From positions 39,480-103,479 of the forward strand of contig JALSRK010000077.1 in the NCBI GenBank assembly GCA_026984795.1: a DNA stretch of 64,000 nucleotides. The letters run 5' to 3'. The notes beneath the pieces are model-generated. The model saw only the letters and a program-made list of their open reading frames with translations, was not told the origin of the DNA and did no database searches. This document shows, in pieces, positions 18,883-27,227 of the stretch; the first letter of the stretch is position 1; the number at the start of each line of letters is the position of its first letter. Position numbers and translations under genes: made by a program. The stretch is from Solibacteraceae bacterium (GTDB lineage Bacteria > Acidobacteriota > Terriglobia > Bryobacterales > Bryobacteraceae).

Positions 18883-19962
18883 GTGGCGAGGAAGTATCGC
18901 GTGGCGGTGATCGGGCGGACCGGCCGGGGCAATTACGGCCATCTGCTGGACATAGCCGTCCGAACGTATCCCGGAATGGACGTCGTGGCAGCGGCCGACG
19001 AGGATCCCGAGGGGCTGCGCAGGGCGGCCGAGCGCTTGCGGGTAAAGAAGGCTTACGCGGATTGGCGCCGGATGCTCGAAGAGGTGCGCCCGGACATCGC
19101 CGTGATCGCTCCCCGCTGGGTGGACTGCCACCTGGAGATGGCCTTGGGCGCGGCCGAGGCCGGAGCCCATGTCTTCATGGAGAAGCCGATGGCGCGGACC
19201 CCGGCCGAGTGCGACCGGATCATCGAGGCCTGCGACCGCAAGGGGCTGAAGATCGTCGTCGCCCACAACATGCGGGTTTCGCCCATCCTGGACGCCGTCG
19301 AGGCCAAGGTCCGCGACGGGATGATCGGTGAGATCCAGGAGTTGCGCGGCCGGGGCAAGGAAGACCGCCGGGCGGGCGGCGAGGACCTCATCGTTCTGGG
19401 CACCCACATCTTCGACCTGATGCGCCGCTTCGCCGGCGATCCGCTGTGGGCCTCGGGACGGGTGACCGTCCGGGGGCGGCCCATCACCGGGGCCGATGTC
19501 CGCCGCGATGCGCCCGAAGGGCTGGGAATGATCGCCGGCGACGCCGTGGCCGGGATGTTCGCCTTCCGGGACGGCCTTACCGGCTACTTCGGCTCCAAGC
19601 GCAGCTCGGAAACCAGCGGGAAACGCTACGGGTTGGACCTTTACGGCAGCCGCGGCATCATCGCCGTCCGCGCCGGGATGATCCCGCGCATCTGGTACAC
19701 GGAGTCCGTCTCCTGGACCGCAAGCAAATGGAAGCCGTTCCCGCTGGAGCCGCTTACCCTGCCCCTGACGCGGCTCGAATCGGTCCACCTGCTGGTGCGG
19801 GACCTCGTCGAGGCCATCGAGCAGGACCGCGAGCCCGCCGCGTCGGGGCGCACGGCGCGGTGGACGATCGAGATGGCGATGTCGCTCTACGAGAGCCAGC
19901 GCCAGGGCCGGCGAGTCGCCTTTCCCCTCGAATTTCGCGGCCACCCGCTGGAGCGGTTCTGA
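18883..19962 (+). CDS. Gfo/Idh/MocA family NAD(P)-dependent oxidoreductase
   Basis: 359 aa, GTG start. N-terminal Rossmann domain (VAVIGRTGRGNYG loop, DEDPE), the family hallmark EKPMA at about 101, and the second-domain GTHIFDLMR with the His often used in catalysis. These cytosolic enzymes oxidise sugars, inositols or glucosides at a hydroxyl carbon. No export signal, unlike the second family member at 49704. TAGAAT at 18871-18876 lies six bases before the GTG, so the mRNA is probably leaderless. Divergent from trkA. Substrate not predictable. Confidence 0.92.
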   Translation: MARKYRVAVIGRTGRGNYGHLLDIAVRTYPGMDVVAAADEDPEGLRRAAERLRVKKAYADWRRMLEEVRPDIAVIAPRWVDCHLEMALGAAEAGAHVFMEKPMARTPAECDRIIEACDRKGLKIVVAHNMRVSPILDAVEAKVRDGMIGEIQELRGRGKEDRRAGGEDLIVLGTHIFDLMRRFAGDPLWASGRVTVRGRPITGADVRRDAPEGLGMIAGDAVAGMFAFRDGLTGYFGSKRSSETSGKRYGLDLYGSRGIIAVRAGMIPRIWYTESVSWTASKWKPFPLEPLTLPLTRLESVHLLVRDLVEAIEQDREPAASGRTARWTIEMAMSLYESQRQGRRVAFPLEFRGHPLERF

Positions 19963-19984
19963 GCGCCGGTGACCGCCGCCATGT

Positions 19985-20986
19985 TCAATCCAGCAGCCGG
20001 TCGATCAGGAAGGCGGTGAAACGTTCTCCGTCGATCTTGACCGGCAGCCGCGCATTCGGCGCGACAGGCTCGGGATCTCCGCGCCGGATGAATTCGCCGG
20101 CGTCGATGCGAGGCCTCGCCGAAAGGCGCCGGTTGATGACCGTGGCCCCATAGGTGATCTCCCCGCGCGTCTCTACTTGCACGTTGGCGGACACGGTTTC
20201 GGTAGCGAACGAACGGTCGATGGCCAGGCCCACGGCGAGCGGATCGTGGAGCGCCGCGGCATCGGCCCCGTGGGAGGCGGCGAAATCGAGGTAATAGGCG
20301 GCGAGGTGCGCGGCCGCCCGGGACACCGGCCCGCCTCCGCCGCGCAGACGCTCGAGGTGCTCCCGCCGCAAGGTAGCCTGCCGGGTGGCTTCGAGCGTCA
20401 GCAGGGTGATCTGGGCGCCGGAAGCGAACACCTTTTGCGCGGCTTCCGGATCGGCATAGACGTTGTACTCGGCCGCCGGGGTGGCGTTGCCGCCGCACTC
20501 GGAGCCGCCCATGACGATCAGCTCCTCGACCTGCCAGGCGAAGTCCGGGGCGGCTTCGAGGGCGAGTGCGATGTTGGTCAAGGGGCCGACGGCGACGACG
20601 GTGAGCGGTTCGGGATTCCCCAAGGCGGCTTGGGCCAGCACCTCCCAGGCGGGGCGCGGGTCTAGGCTCCGCGAAGGCGCCGGCAGTTCGAGGCCGCCCA
20701 GCCCGTCCGGGCCGTGGACGAAGTCGGCGAGTTCGAGCTTCCTCTCCAAGGGATGCGAGGCGCCGGCGGCTACTGGGAGGTCCGGACACCCCGCGAGTTC
20801 GGTCAGTTTGAGCGCATTTTCCGCGGTGCGCTCCAGCGGGACGTTGCCGGCCACGGCGGTGATGGCCTCGACACGGATCTCCGGGGACCGGAGAGCCAGC
20901 AGGATGGCCAGGGCGTCATCGATGCCGGGATCGCAATCGAGGATCACCCGGCGCGGCTCGGGGCGGGCGGCGTTTCCCTCCGGCAT
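19985..20986 (-). CDS. inosine-uridine-type nucleoside hydrolase
   Basis: 333 aa. The calcium-binding signature DCDPGIDDALAILLA occupies residues 17-31 (D17, D19, D23, D24), followed by the VAGN motif. Further landmarks are LTVVAVGPLTNIALAL, VMGGSECGGNATPAAEYNVYADPEAA and a late HDPLAV, whose Asp is the last Ca ligand. The enzyme cleaves the N-glycosidic bond of ribonucleosides for purine/pyrimidine salvage; specificity is not clear from the sequence. It lies 12 bases downstream of the rhomboid gene on the same strand and is probably co-transcribed with it. Confidence 0.94.
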   Translation of the reverse strand: MPEGNAARPEPRRVILDCDPGIDDALAILLALRSPEIRVEAITAVAGNVPLERTAENALKLTELAGCPDLPVAAGASHPLERKLELADFVHGPDGLGGLELPAPSRSLDPRPAWEVLAQAALGNPEPLTVVAVGPLTNIALALEAAPDFAWQVEELIVMGGSECGGNATPAAEYNVYADPEAAQKVFASGAQITLLTLEATRQATLRREHLERLRGGGGPVSRAAAHLAAYYLDFAASHGADAAALHDPLAVGLAIDRSFATETVSANVQVETRGEITYGATVINRRLSARPRIDAGEFIRRGDPEPVAPNARLPVKIDGERFTAFLIDRLLD

Positions 20987-20998
20987 AGAAGGCTTCCG

Positions 20999-21844
20999 TC
21001 AAACAGGCGGGCGGACCATATAGGCCTGGAGATCCAGGAACATTCGCACGAAACAGAGAACAGTGATGCCGACCGCCGCCCAGGCGGCCCACCGCCAGAC
21101 TTGCTCCCGGAAGTCCTCGACGAGCCGCGGCGTGCCGGCAATATAACCGATGACGAAACCGCCGGCAAGTCCGCCGATGTGGGCGGCGTTGTCGATCATC
21201 GGGAACAAGAGGCCGAAGATGAGTCCATAGATCGCCCAACGGATGAACATCGATTTGATTGCCGCGCCGAGGCTCGTGCGATCCCGGATCCCCAGAGCGA
21301 TCATCGCGCCGATCAGACCGAACAGGGCCGCCGAGGCCCCGATGGAGATTCCGGGGTTCCAAAAGGAACTCAGCAGGAATCCGGTGACCGTGGAGACGAA
21401 ATAGATCACCAGCATCCGGCGCGTGCCATAGAAATGCTCCACGGTGGTGCCGAGATCGAACAGCACCCAAGAGTTCATGAGGATGTGCAAGAGGCCGCCA
21501 TGAAGGAACCCGGCGGTAACGAGGCGCCACCACTCGCCGTGTTCCAGCACGAGCAGGCCGTGTTTGGCGCCGAAGAGGACCAGCGTCCGCCCGTCCAGCG
21601 CCATGAATGCCTGGGAATTGCCCGATTTCATGCTGAAGACCACCGTCACCAGGTAGAGTCCGAAGTTGATCATCAGGATGACGACGGTGGTGAAGCGGGC
21701 GGCGGGTATGAGACCTCCCAGCAGATCCGAGGGATGGCGGCGATCCACGACGCGGGGGCCGAGCCGCACCTCGCAGTAGGGGCAGACCTTGTCCTTGACG
21801 GAGATGAAAGCCCGGCAGTTCGGGCACATGCGCCGCTTTTCCAC
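20999..21844 (-). CDS. rhomboid-family intramembrane serine protease with N-terminal zinc ribbon
   Basis: 281 aa. Residues 7-24 are a CPNC...CPYC zinc ribbon, then six or seven hydrophobic helices. The active site is complete: Ser171 in GASAALFG and His222 in NAAHIGG; the HGGLLHILMNSWVLFDLG helix carries the conserved His and Asn of the oxyanion hole. Cleaves membrane proteins within the bilayer; substrates unknown. It could act as a site-2 type protease, but nothing links it to a given target. The start is GTG at 21844, 8 bases after a TACAAT -10 that also reads in the opposite direction. Confidence 0.92.
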   Translation of the reverse strand: MEKRRMCPNCRAFISVKDKVCPYCEVRLGPRVVDRRHPSDLLGGLIPAARFTTVVILMINFGLYLVTVVFSMKSGNSQAFMALDGRTLVLFGAKHGLLVLEHGEWWRLVTAGFLHGGLLHILMNSWVLFDLGTTVEHFYGTRRMLVIYFVSTVTGFLLSSFWNPGISIGASAALFGLIGAMIALGIRDRTSLGAAIKSMFIRWAIYGLIFGLLFPMIDNAAHIGGLAGGFVIGYIAGTPRLVEDFREQVWRWAAWAAVGITVLCFVRMFLDLQAYMVRPPV

Positions 21845-21852
21845 TGGCCACC

Positions 21853-21862
21853 ATTGTACAAT
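21853..21862. promoter_or_regulatory. symmetric -10 (ATTGTACAAT) shared by rhomboid and crcB
   Basis: The 10-bp perfect palindrome ATTGTACAAT gives TACAAT on the plus strand (21857-21862) and TACAAT on the minus strand (21858-21853). It lies in the 50-base space between the rhomboid GTG (21844) and the crcB ATG (21895). A bidirectional promoter with overlapping -10 elements is the simplest reading. Minus-strand transcripts would be leaderless; plus-strand ones would have a leader of about 27 bases. Confidence 0.55.
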
Positions 21863-21894
21863 TGTGGGTCCGGATTCTCCGGATTCGCCTCGAC

Positions 21895-22299
21895 ATGAAA
21901 TCCCCTGCGCTTACCCTTTACCTGGCGGTGGCCCTCGGAGCGGCTTTCGGCGGAGCCGGCCGTTTCTGGATGAGCGGCGCGGTGACGCGCCTTGTTGGTG
22001 AAACCTTTCCCTGGGGCACGCTGGCGGTAAACGTGCTGGGATCAGGAGTGCTCGCCTTCTTTGCGACGGTGACGGGCCCGGGAGGAAGGGCCTTTGCGCC
22101 GGGGCCGGTTCGTGTGTTCGTTGGGGTCGGGCTTTGCGGTGCTTTCACTACGTTTTCCACATTCAGTCTGGAGACTCTGAACCTGGTCCGGGAAGGCGAA
22201 ACTGCCCGGGCGGTGGGCAATATCGGGGCGAACCTGTTTTTGTGTCTGGCCGGCGCCTGGCTCGGCTTCACCCTGGCGGGTGTGATCAATCAGCGATAA
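21895..22299 (+). CDS. crcB: fluoride channel CrcB/FluC
   Basis: 134 aa, four transmembrane helices, normal length for a Fluc subunit. Typical motifs: GAAFGGAGRFW near the start, the pore-lining GTLAVNVLGSGVLAFF (conserved Asn), and GLCGAFTTFSTFSLE, which holds the phenylalanine box and the Na+ site region. Exports toxic fluoride as a dual-topology dimer. I chose ATG 21895 because the conserved N-terminus begins there; the frame is open to a TTG at 21862. Followed 13 bases later by a DUF190 gene, a frequent partner. No fluoride riboswitch is recognisable upstream. Confidence 0.95.
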   Translation: MKSPALTLYLAVALGAAFGGAGRFWMSGAVTRLVGETFPWGTLAVNVLGSGVLAFFATVTGPGGRAFAPGPVRVFVGVGLCGAFTTFSTFSLETLNLVREGETARAVGNIGANLFLCLAGAWLGFTLAGVINQR

Positions 22300-22312
22300 G
22301 GAGGCTCGGCTC

Positions 22313-22645
22313 ATGACGGTTCCGCGCGACGCGTATCTGCTGCGGATCTTTCTCGGCGAGAACGACCGTTACGGCGGCCGGCCCTTATACGAAGCCATTG
22401 TGTTGAAGGCCCGCGAGATGCACCTGGCCGGGGCGACGGTTCTGCGGGGCCTCGAGGGGTTCGGCCACTCCAGCCGCCTGCACACGGCGAAGCTGCTGCG
22501 GCTGTCGGAGGATTTGCCGATCGTGGTGGAGATCGTCGACAGCGTGGAAAAGATCGAGGGGTTCTTGGCGGCGGCCGAAGAGATGATGGCCAGCGGGCTG
22601 GTGACGCTGGAAAAGGTAACAGTCTTGCAATACGGCGCCCCTTGA
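22313..22645 (+). CDS. DUF190 family protein (PII-like fold)
   Basis: 110 aa with an AAGGAGG ribosome site at the crcB stop. The DUF190 pattern is complete: LLRIFLGENDRYGGRPLYEAIVLKAREM, AGATVLRGLEGFG, LLRLSEDLPIVVEIVDSVEKIEGFL, and a final GLVTLEKVTVLQY. DUF190 proteins form PII-like trimers and are commonly encoded beside crcB, so a regulatory or sensing role in fluoride export is likely but unproven. Confidence 0.94.
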   Translation: MTVPRDAYLLRIFLGENDRYGGRPLYEAIVLKAREMHLAGATVLRGLEGFGHSSRLHTAKLLRLSEDLPIVVEIVDSVEKIEGFLAAAEEMMASGLVTLEKVTVLQYGAP

Positions 22646-22786
22646 AATCTGCGGTCCCGGGGGCGAAGAGACCGGAAGAGGCCGCGGTGACGACCCCGGT
22701 CGCGGGCGGGCGGCCACGACCAGTGGCGCCTGGACGCACCTGGGGTGCGACGCCAATGCGTGTAGTAAAATGACTCATAGCAGCGG

Positions 22787-22862
22787 GCCACCCTAGCTCA
22801 GCTGGTAGAGCGGCTGATTCGTAATCAGCAGGTCGGGGGTTCGAGCCCCCCGGGTGGCTCCA
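22787..22862 (+). tRNA. tRNA-Thr(CGT)
   Basis: A 76-base cloverleaf: acceptor GCCACCC pairs with GGGTGGC, then T73 and an encoded CCA. Anticodon stem GCTGA/TCAGC with loop TTCGTAA gives CGT, reading ACG. It complements the tRNA-Thr(TGT) at 10302. Confidence 0.97.
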
Positions 22863-23063
22863 CTCCGGCCATTAACCTACGGCCCACCGGACCCACCCCC
22901 CGACGCCGGATGCGGACCGTTCTGCAGCGGCGGATCCAGGACCGGCGGGACGCTCGCCGACGCTTCACCATGCCCGGAGGCGACGGCGGGCAGCCGCTGT
23001 GGGATAATGCTTTCCTTGCCGCGTCGTGAGCCGGCGCGCGGGATCACAGGTCAGAAAACCTCG

Positions 23064-24335
23064 ATGGCGGAGCAGCCCCAGCGGAGTTATTGGCTCGTCG
23101 CACTCATCGCGCTGATCTTCTTTGTGATCTCTTTCCTGACGAACATCCTCGGCCCCATCATTCCCGACATCATCCGGAGCTTTCGGCTGAGCCTCACCCT
23201 GGCCTCGTTGCTGCCGTTCTCCTTCTTCATCGCCTATGGGCTGCTGTCGATCCCGGCCGGAATGGCGGTGGAGCGGTGGGGGGAAAAGCCGCTGCTGGTA
23301 TTTGCGTTCTCTCTGGCGGTTGGGGGTTCGCTGGGGTTCGCGGTGCTGCAGAATTACCCGGCGGCGCTCACGTCGCTATTCGTCATTGGCTCCGGTATGG
23401 CGATGTTGCAGGTGGCTCTGAATCCCCTGTTGCGGACCGCGGGCGGCGAAGAGCATTATGCCTTCAACATGGTCGTGATCCAGCTCGTCTTCGGACTGGC
23501 ATCGTTCCTGAGTCCGAAGATGTACACCTATCTGGTCACCAACCTGAGCGCGGGGGCGGATCAGCCGAACGCATTCCTGGGACTGTTGAGGCGCCTGACG
23601 CCCACGCAGATGGAATGGATCTCCGTCTATTGGATCTTCGCTGCGATCTCGGCGGTGATGCTGGCCGTCGCCGTCCTGCTGCGGTTGCCGAAGGTGGAGC
23701 TGGCCGAGAGCGAGCGGATCGGAGCGTGGGAAACGCCCCGGCTGCTACTGCGCAGACGGATCGTGGTCCTCTATTTCGTGGGAATCTTCTGCTATGTCGG
23801 CACCGAGCAGGGCATCGCCAATTGGATGTCGAAGTTCCTGGCGGCCTACCACGGCCTGGATCCGCAGCGGGAGGGCGCCGCTGCCGTGTCGCACTTTTGG
23901 GGGTTGATGACGGTGGGTACGGTGGCCGGGCTGGTTCTGCTCAAACTGTTCGACAGCAGGCGAGTGTTGATCGGGTTTTCTCTCGCGTCGCTGGCGTGCT
24001 TCACGATCGCACTTGCAGGGTCTACACAGGCGGCGTCGGCGGCTCTTCCGCTGATGGGGTTCTTCATCTCCTCGATGTGGTCCATCGTCTTCTCGCTGGC
24101 TTTGAACTCGGTGGAAAAGTATCATGGCGCTTTTTCCGGCATTCTGTGCACGGGAATCGTCGGCGGCGCGGTGACGCCGGTGATCATCGGGGCGCTGGGC
24201 GACCTGTTCGGACTCCGGGCGGGCCTGACGTTTCTCTACGCGACGCTGCTCTATATCCTGGGCATCGGTTTCTGGGCGCGGCCGCTGGTGGTGAACGAGA
24301 CGATCTGGCGGCGGCGGAGGCAGCAGGCTGGTTGA
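23064..24335 (+). CDS. FucP-like MFS sugar transporter
   Basis: 423 aa with about 12 hydrophobic helices, from ATG 23064 (MAEQPQRSYWLVALIALIF). The open frame extends upstream into the tRNA, so this internal ATG is chosen. NILGPIIPDIIRSFRLSLTLASLLPFSFFIAYGLLSIPAG resembles the FucP/NarK-like fucose-glucose-galactose branch of the major facilitator superfamily, as do GSGMAMLQVALNPLLR and NWMSKFLAAYHGLDP. Probably a proton-sugar symporter in the inner membrane. It converges with a GH2 exo-glycosidase gene, which suggests uptake of the released monosaccharide, though the two are on opposite strands. Confidence 0.88.
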   Translation: MAEQPQRSYWLVALIALIFFVISFLTNILGPIIPDIIRSFRLSLTLASLLPFSFFIAYGLLSIPAGMAVERWGEKPLLVFAFSLAVGGSLGFAVLQNYPAALTSLFVIGSGMAMLQVALNPLLRTAGGEEHYAFNMVVIQLVFGLASFLSPKMYTYLVTNLSAGADQPNAFLGLLRRLTPTQMEWISVYWIFAAISAVMLAVAVLLRLPKVELAESERIGAWETPRLLLRRRIVVLYFVGIFCYVGTEQGIANWMSKFLAAYHGLDPQREGAAAVSHFWGLMTVGTVAGLVLLKLFDSRRVLIGFSLASLACFTIALAGSTQAASAALPLMGFFISSMWSIVFSLALNSVEKYHGAFSGILCTGIVGGAVTPVIIGALGDLFGLRAGLTFLYATLLYILGIGFWARPLVVNETIWRRRRQQAG

Positions 24336-24349
24336 GGCGGCGTGGAGGC

Positions 24350-27064
24350 TCAAGGCAGCGAGCGCGGCAGAACGTTCCACCCGGAGACGACGATGACGGG
24401 CCGGAAGTGGCCCTCCCGCTTGCGCGGGCCGAGGGCCTCGGGTTCGCCGAGACCTTCGGGAGGCGGCAAGGCGAGATCTTGCCTGCGATAGGTGGCCGTC
24501 AACTCTCTGGTCTCGCCCGGCAGCAGCGAGATGAAGTTGTCCTCCCAGACGACGGGCAACAGATCATCTCCGCCGGGGCCCTTGGTGATCCGCAACCGGA
24601 CGAAGAAGGCCAGATGCGGGGAGGGATTCCGGAGCCGGATGCGGGCGATTTCGTTCTCCCCGGCGGCTTCGATCGTATGCTCTGCCAGGAGCTCTACCTC
24701 CGGCAGTTGTTCCAATCCCGTGAGGTCCACGAAAGACTTCATCGGCGTGCGCCAGAAGTGGGATTTCTCCCAGTCGAAGGCCTCCGGCTTGGTAGAGAGC
24801 CAATAGAAGTTGCGGCTCACGGGCTTGCCGGAAGCGTCCTCGAGGCGCAGCAGGAGAAAGTAGGTGGAGCTGAGGTCGCCGATCTCGGGGATGGTAAACA
24901 GCTGCGTGCTGCTGTCGGGGACGGCGTCGAGGGTGGTCTGCTTGCGGAACCGCTCGTTCATCTCGAGATCGTAGATGGCCGCTTCGGCGCGCAGGCCTTC
25001 GAATCCTTCATAGTAGGCGTTGACGACGACCACGGAACGGTCGTCGTAGGAATACTGGATGTGCAGCGGCTCGTTGCCTTTCCGGGCGCCATAGTAGGAG
25101 CCGCCCGGGCGGAGGTAGTAGTCGTAGAGCTGCCAGTACATCGACGGCCAGGCGCTGTTCAACATCCACTGGATGACGCCGGTGCTCGTGTACTTGTTCC
25201 GGCGGTAGGCCTCGAACATGGCCCGGTGGCCTTCGTAGGCCTGGACCTGCGCCTTCCACACGTAGTCTTCCAGGCCCTTAGGAGGGCCGTAGCGCGCGGC
25301 GAGGGCCTCGTTGAAGACGCGCAAGTCGGGGTATTCGGTATCGCTGCGGCAATGGTAGTCCCAGTGCTCGTCGATGGGCCAGAGGTGCCTGGCGGGCAGC
25401 ATCTGGCGCAGGCTCTCGATGACGGGCACCGCGGCCCCGGGGCCGGTTTCGGTATTGAAGCCGAAGGCGCCGCCGCGCCGGGTGTCGCGGTACCAGTAGG
25501 ACGGCTCGATGAAGAGGTAGGGGCCGCGCATCTTCACCCCTGTCGGTCCGGTGACCTTCGACGGGGTTGCCGTCGCCGAAGCCTGAACGGGATTCGGCCA
25601 GAACTGCTCCTTCAGGATGCGCAGGTAGGTGCGCTCGACCTCGGGAGGGGGCGCATAGTCGCTTCCGTTCAGCCAGGTAAAGACGCTGGGATGGGAGCGC
25701 AGCCGCCGAATCTGATCCCGGAGCGATCTGGCGGCGATTTCGTAGTCCTCCTTCTTCCAGTTCTGCCACTTTTCCCAATGGTCGCAGCAGCACCAGCCGG
25801 GCATCAGCAGCATACCGGCTTCGTCGGCGAGCCGGAGGAAGTTCTCGTCCTCGAGCTTGCCCTCGAGGCGGATGGCGTTCAAGTTCAAGTCCCGCGCGTA
25901 GCCGATCTCGATGCGCTGGCGTTCCGGGTCGGTGCGCAGGAGCATATCGGGGGCCCAGCCGGCGCCGCGGATGAGGATCCGCTTGCCGTTGATCCGGTAG
26001 AGCAGGTGACCTTCGGCGGTGAGCTCGGAGGTCACCTGGCGGATGCCGAAGCGGATGGCGGCGCGGTCGGAGACGGTCCCGCCCACCGTGAACTCCATCT
26101 CGAGCGAATAAAGGTTCTGCGGGCCCAACTGCGCCGGCCACCACAGGCGGGGCTGTTCGATGCTGAGCTGGGGAAACTCGTCCGGGGTGAACGCGACGGT
26201 CCGGTTCTCGCGCGGCTTCAGCGTGACCTGGCGGGAGAACCGGATCTCCCCGATGCGGCCGCTGAGCGTACCCTTGACCGGGCGGTTCGCCGCATTGCGC
26301 AGCTCGGCGACGACGGTGAGATGCGCGGCGTCCCCGGAAGGAAGTTCGAGCCGCGTCACCACGTGGGGGTAGCGCAAGGCCACGGGGCCGCTGGCGGCGA
26401 GATAGGCCTCGCGGTAGAGCCCCATGTTCTTGTCGGGCGGCGCAGGGTTCCAGTCCACCCAGGTGATTGCAAGGTCGTCGGGGCGCGGGGCGAAGACCTC
26501 GACGGCCAGGGCGTTGAGGGCGCCGGCGTGAACGAACTCGGTGACGTCGAACTCGTAGATGCGGAACGCCCCGGCCACCTCTGTCTTTTTCGCGATCCGC
26601 CGCCCGTTCATCCAGATGTCGGCGCGGTAGTTGATGCCTTCGAAGTGCAGCCAGACGGTCTTGCCCTGGTAGGCGGCGGGGACTTCGAACTCGGTCCGGT
26701 ACCACCACGGGAGCCGGAACGGGTTGCTGGGGCTCATCGGCAGGTTGGAGAAGTTCTTGCCCTGGGGATAGTCGGTTCCCGGGATGGAGCGCAGGTTCAT
26801 GCCCACGTAAGGATCCGCGTAGGCGCCGTTGTCAACGAGCGCTGCCAGGACAGTCGTGGGCACGGTAGCTGGATACCAGCCGGAGTCGTCGTAGCCCGGC
26901 ATGGAGACGGCCGCACCCGCATCGCCCACATGCAGGGACGACTGGATGCGCCAGCCCTCCCGAAGCGGCATCCTGGCTCCAGCCGCCGGCTCGGCTCGAA
27001 GCGTCCGTCCCGCGGCCAGAACCGGCACGAGCAAAGTGAGGCCGAGAATCCAACCGCGCTTCAT
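24350..27064 (-). CDS. GH2 exo-beta-D-glucosaminidase-like enzyme (CsxA type)
   Basis: 904 aa from ATG 27064, with signal peptide 1-24 (ends LRAEPA). GH2 layout: sugar-binding domain (about 30-215), Ig-like domain (about 230-335), TIM barrel (about 335-620), then C-terminal beta domains. Active-site candidates by position: Asp469 in WLNGSDYAPPP (acid/base) and Glu539 in GFNTETGPG (nucleophile). The WLNGSD and FNTET motifs, with WMLNSAWPSMYWQLYDYYL and a nearby EPLHIQYSYDDRSV, are characteristic of exo-chitosanase CsxA rather than beta-galactosidases or mannosidases. Likely releases glucosamine from the non-reducing end of chito-oligosaccharides in the periplasm. TATAAT at 27121-27116 gives a leader of about 45 bases. 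Confidence 0.9.
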   Translation of the reverse strand: MKRGWILGLTLLVPVLAAGRTLRAEPAAGARMPLREGWRIQSSLHVGDAGAAVSMPGYDDSGWYPATVPTTVLAALVDNGAYADPYVGMNLRSIPGTDYPQGKNFSNLPMSPSNPFRLPWWYRTEFEVPAAYQGKTVWLHFEGINYRADIWMNGRRIAKKTEVAGAFRIYEFDVTEFVHAGALNALAVEVFAPRPDDLAITWVDWNPAPPDKNMGLYREAYLAASGPVALRYPHVVTRLELPSGDAAHLTVVAELRNAANRPVKGTLSGRIGEIRFSRQVTLKPRENRTVAFTPDEFPQLSIEQPRLWWPAQLGPQNLYSLEMEFTVGGTVSDRAAIRFGIRQVTSELTAEGHLLYRINGKRILIRGAGWAPDMLLRTDPERQRIEIGYARDLNLNAIRLEGKLEDENFLRLADEAGMLLMPGWCCCDHWEKWQNWKKEDYEIAARSLRDQIRRLRSHPSVFTWLNGSDYAPPPEVERTYLRILKEQFWPNPVQASATATPSKVTGPTGVKMRGPYLFIEPSYWYRDTRRGGAFGFNTETGPGAAVPVIESLRQMLPARHLWPIDEHWDYHCRSDTEYPDLRVFNEALAARYGPPKGLEDYVWKAQVQAYEGHRAMFEAYRRNKYTSTGVIQWMLNSAWPSMYWQLYDYYLRPGGSYYGARKGNEPLHIQYSYDDRSVVVVNAYYEGFEGLRAEAAIYDLEMNERFRKQTTLDAVPDSSTQLFTIPEIGDLSSTYFLLLRLEDASGKPVSRNFYWLSTKPEAFDWEKSHFWRTPMKSFVDLTGLEQLPEVELLAEHTIEAAGENEIARIRLRNPSPHLAFFVRLRITKGPGGDDLLPVVWEDNFISLLPGETRELTATYRRQDLALPPPEGLGEPEALGPRKREGHFRPVIVVSGWNVLPRSLP

Positions 27065-27227
27065 CACCGCATTCCCGGCGGGCTCCCTTCGGCCCCGCCC
27101 GTTGATTTTCGGGGCATTATACGCCGCCGGCGTGCGGCGCTGCAAAAACATCTTGCTCGGCTGCCAAGCGTTGTCGGCGCAAGGGCCCGGTGGTAGACTG
27201 GACTCGTTTTTTCGAAGGGAAGGCGCC

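Noticed and set aside
17453..18910. 485-codon plus-strand frame opposite trkA
   Set aside because: Asp/His/Gly-rich shadow; trkA has two Rossmann motifs in the right places.
21845..21894. Fluoride riboswitch before crcB
   Set aside because: Only 50 bases separate the divergent genes and no crcB-motif pseudoknot sequence is visible.
23090..27196. 1368-codon plus-strand frame
   Set aside because: It crosses the MFS gene out of frame and runs antisense to the GH2 enzyme, whose catalytic motifs are clear on the minus strand.
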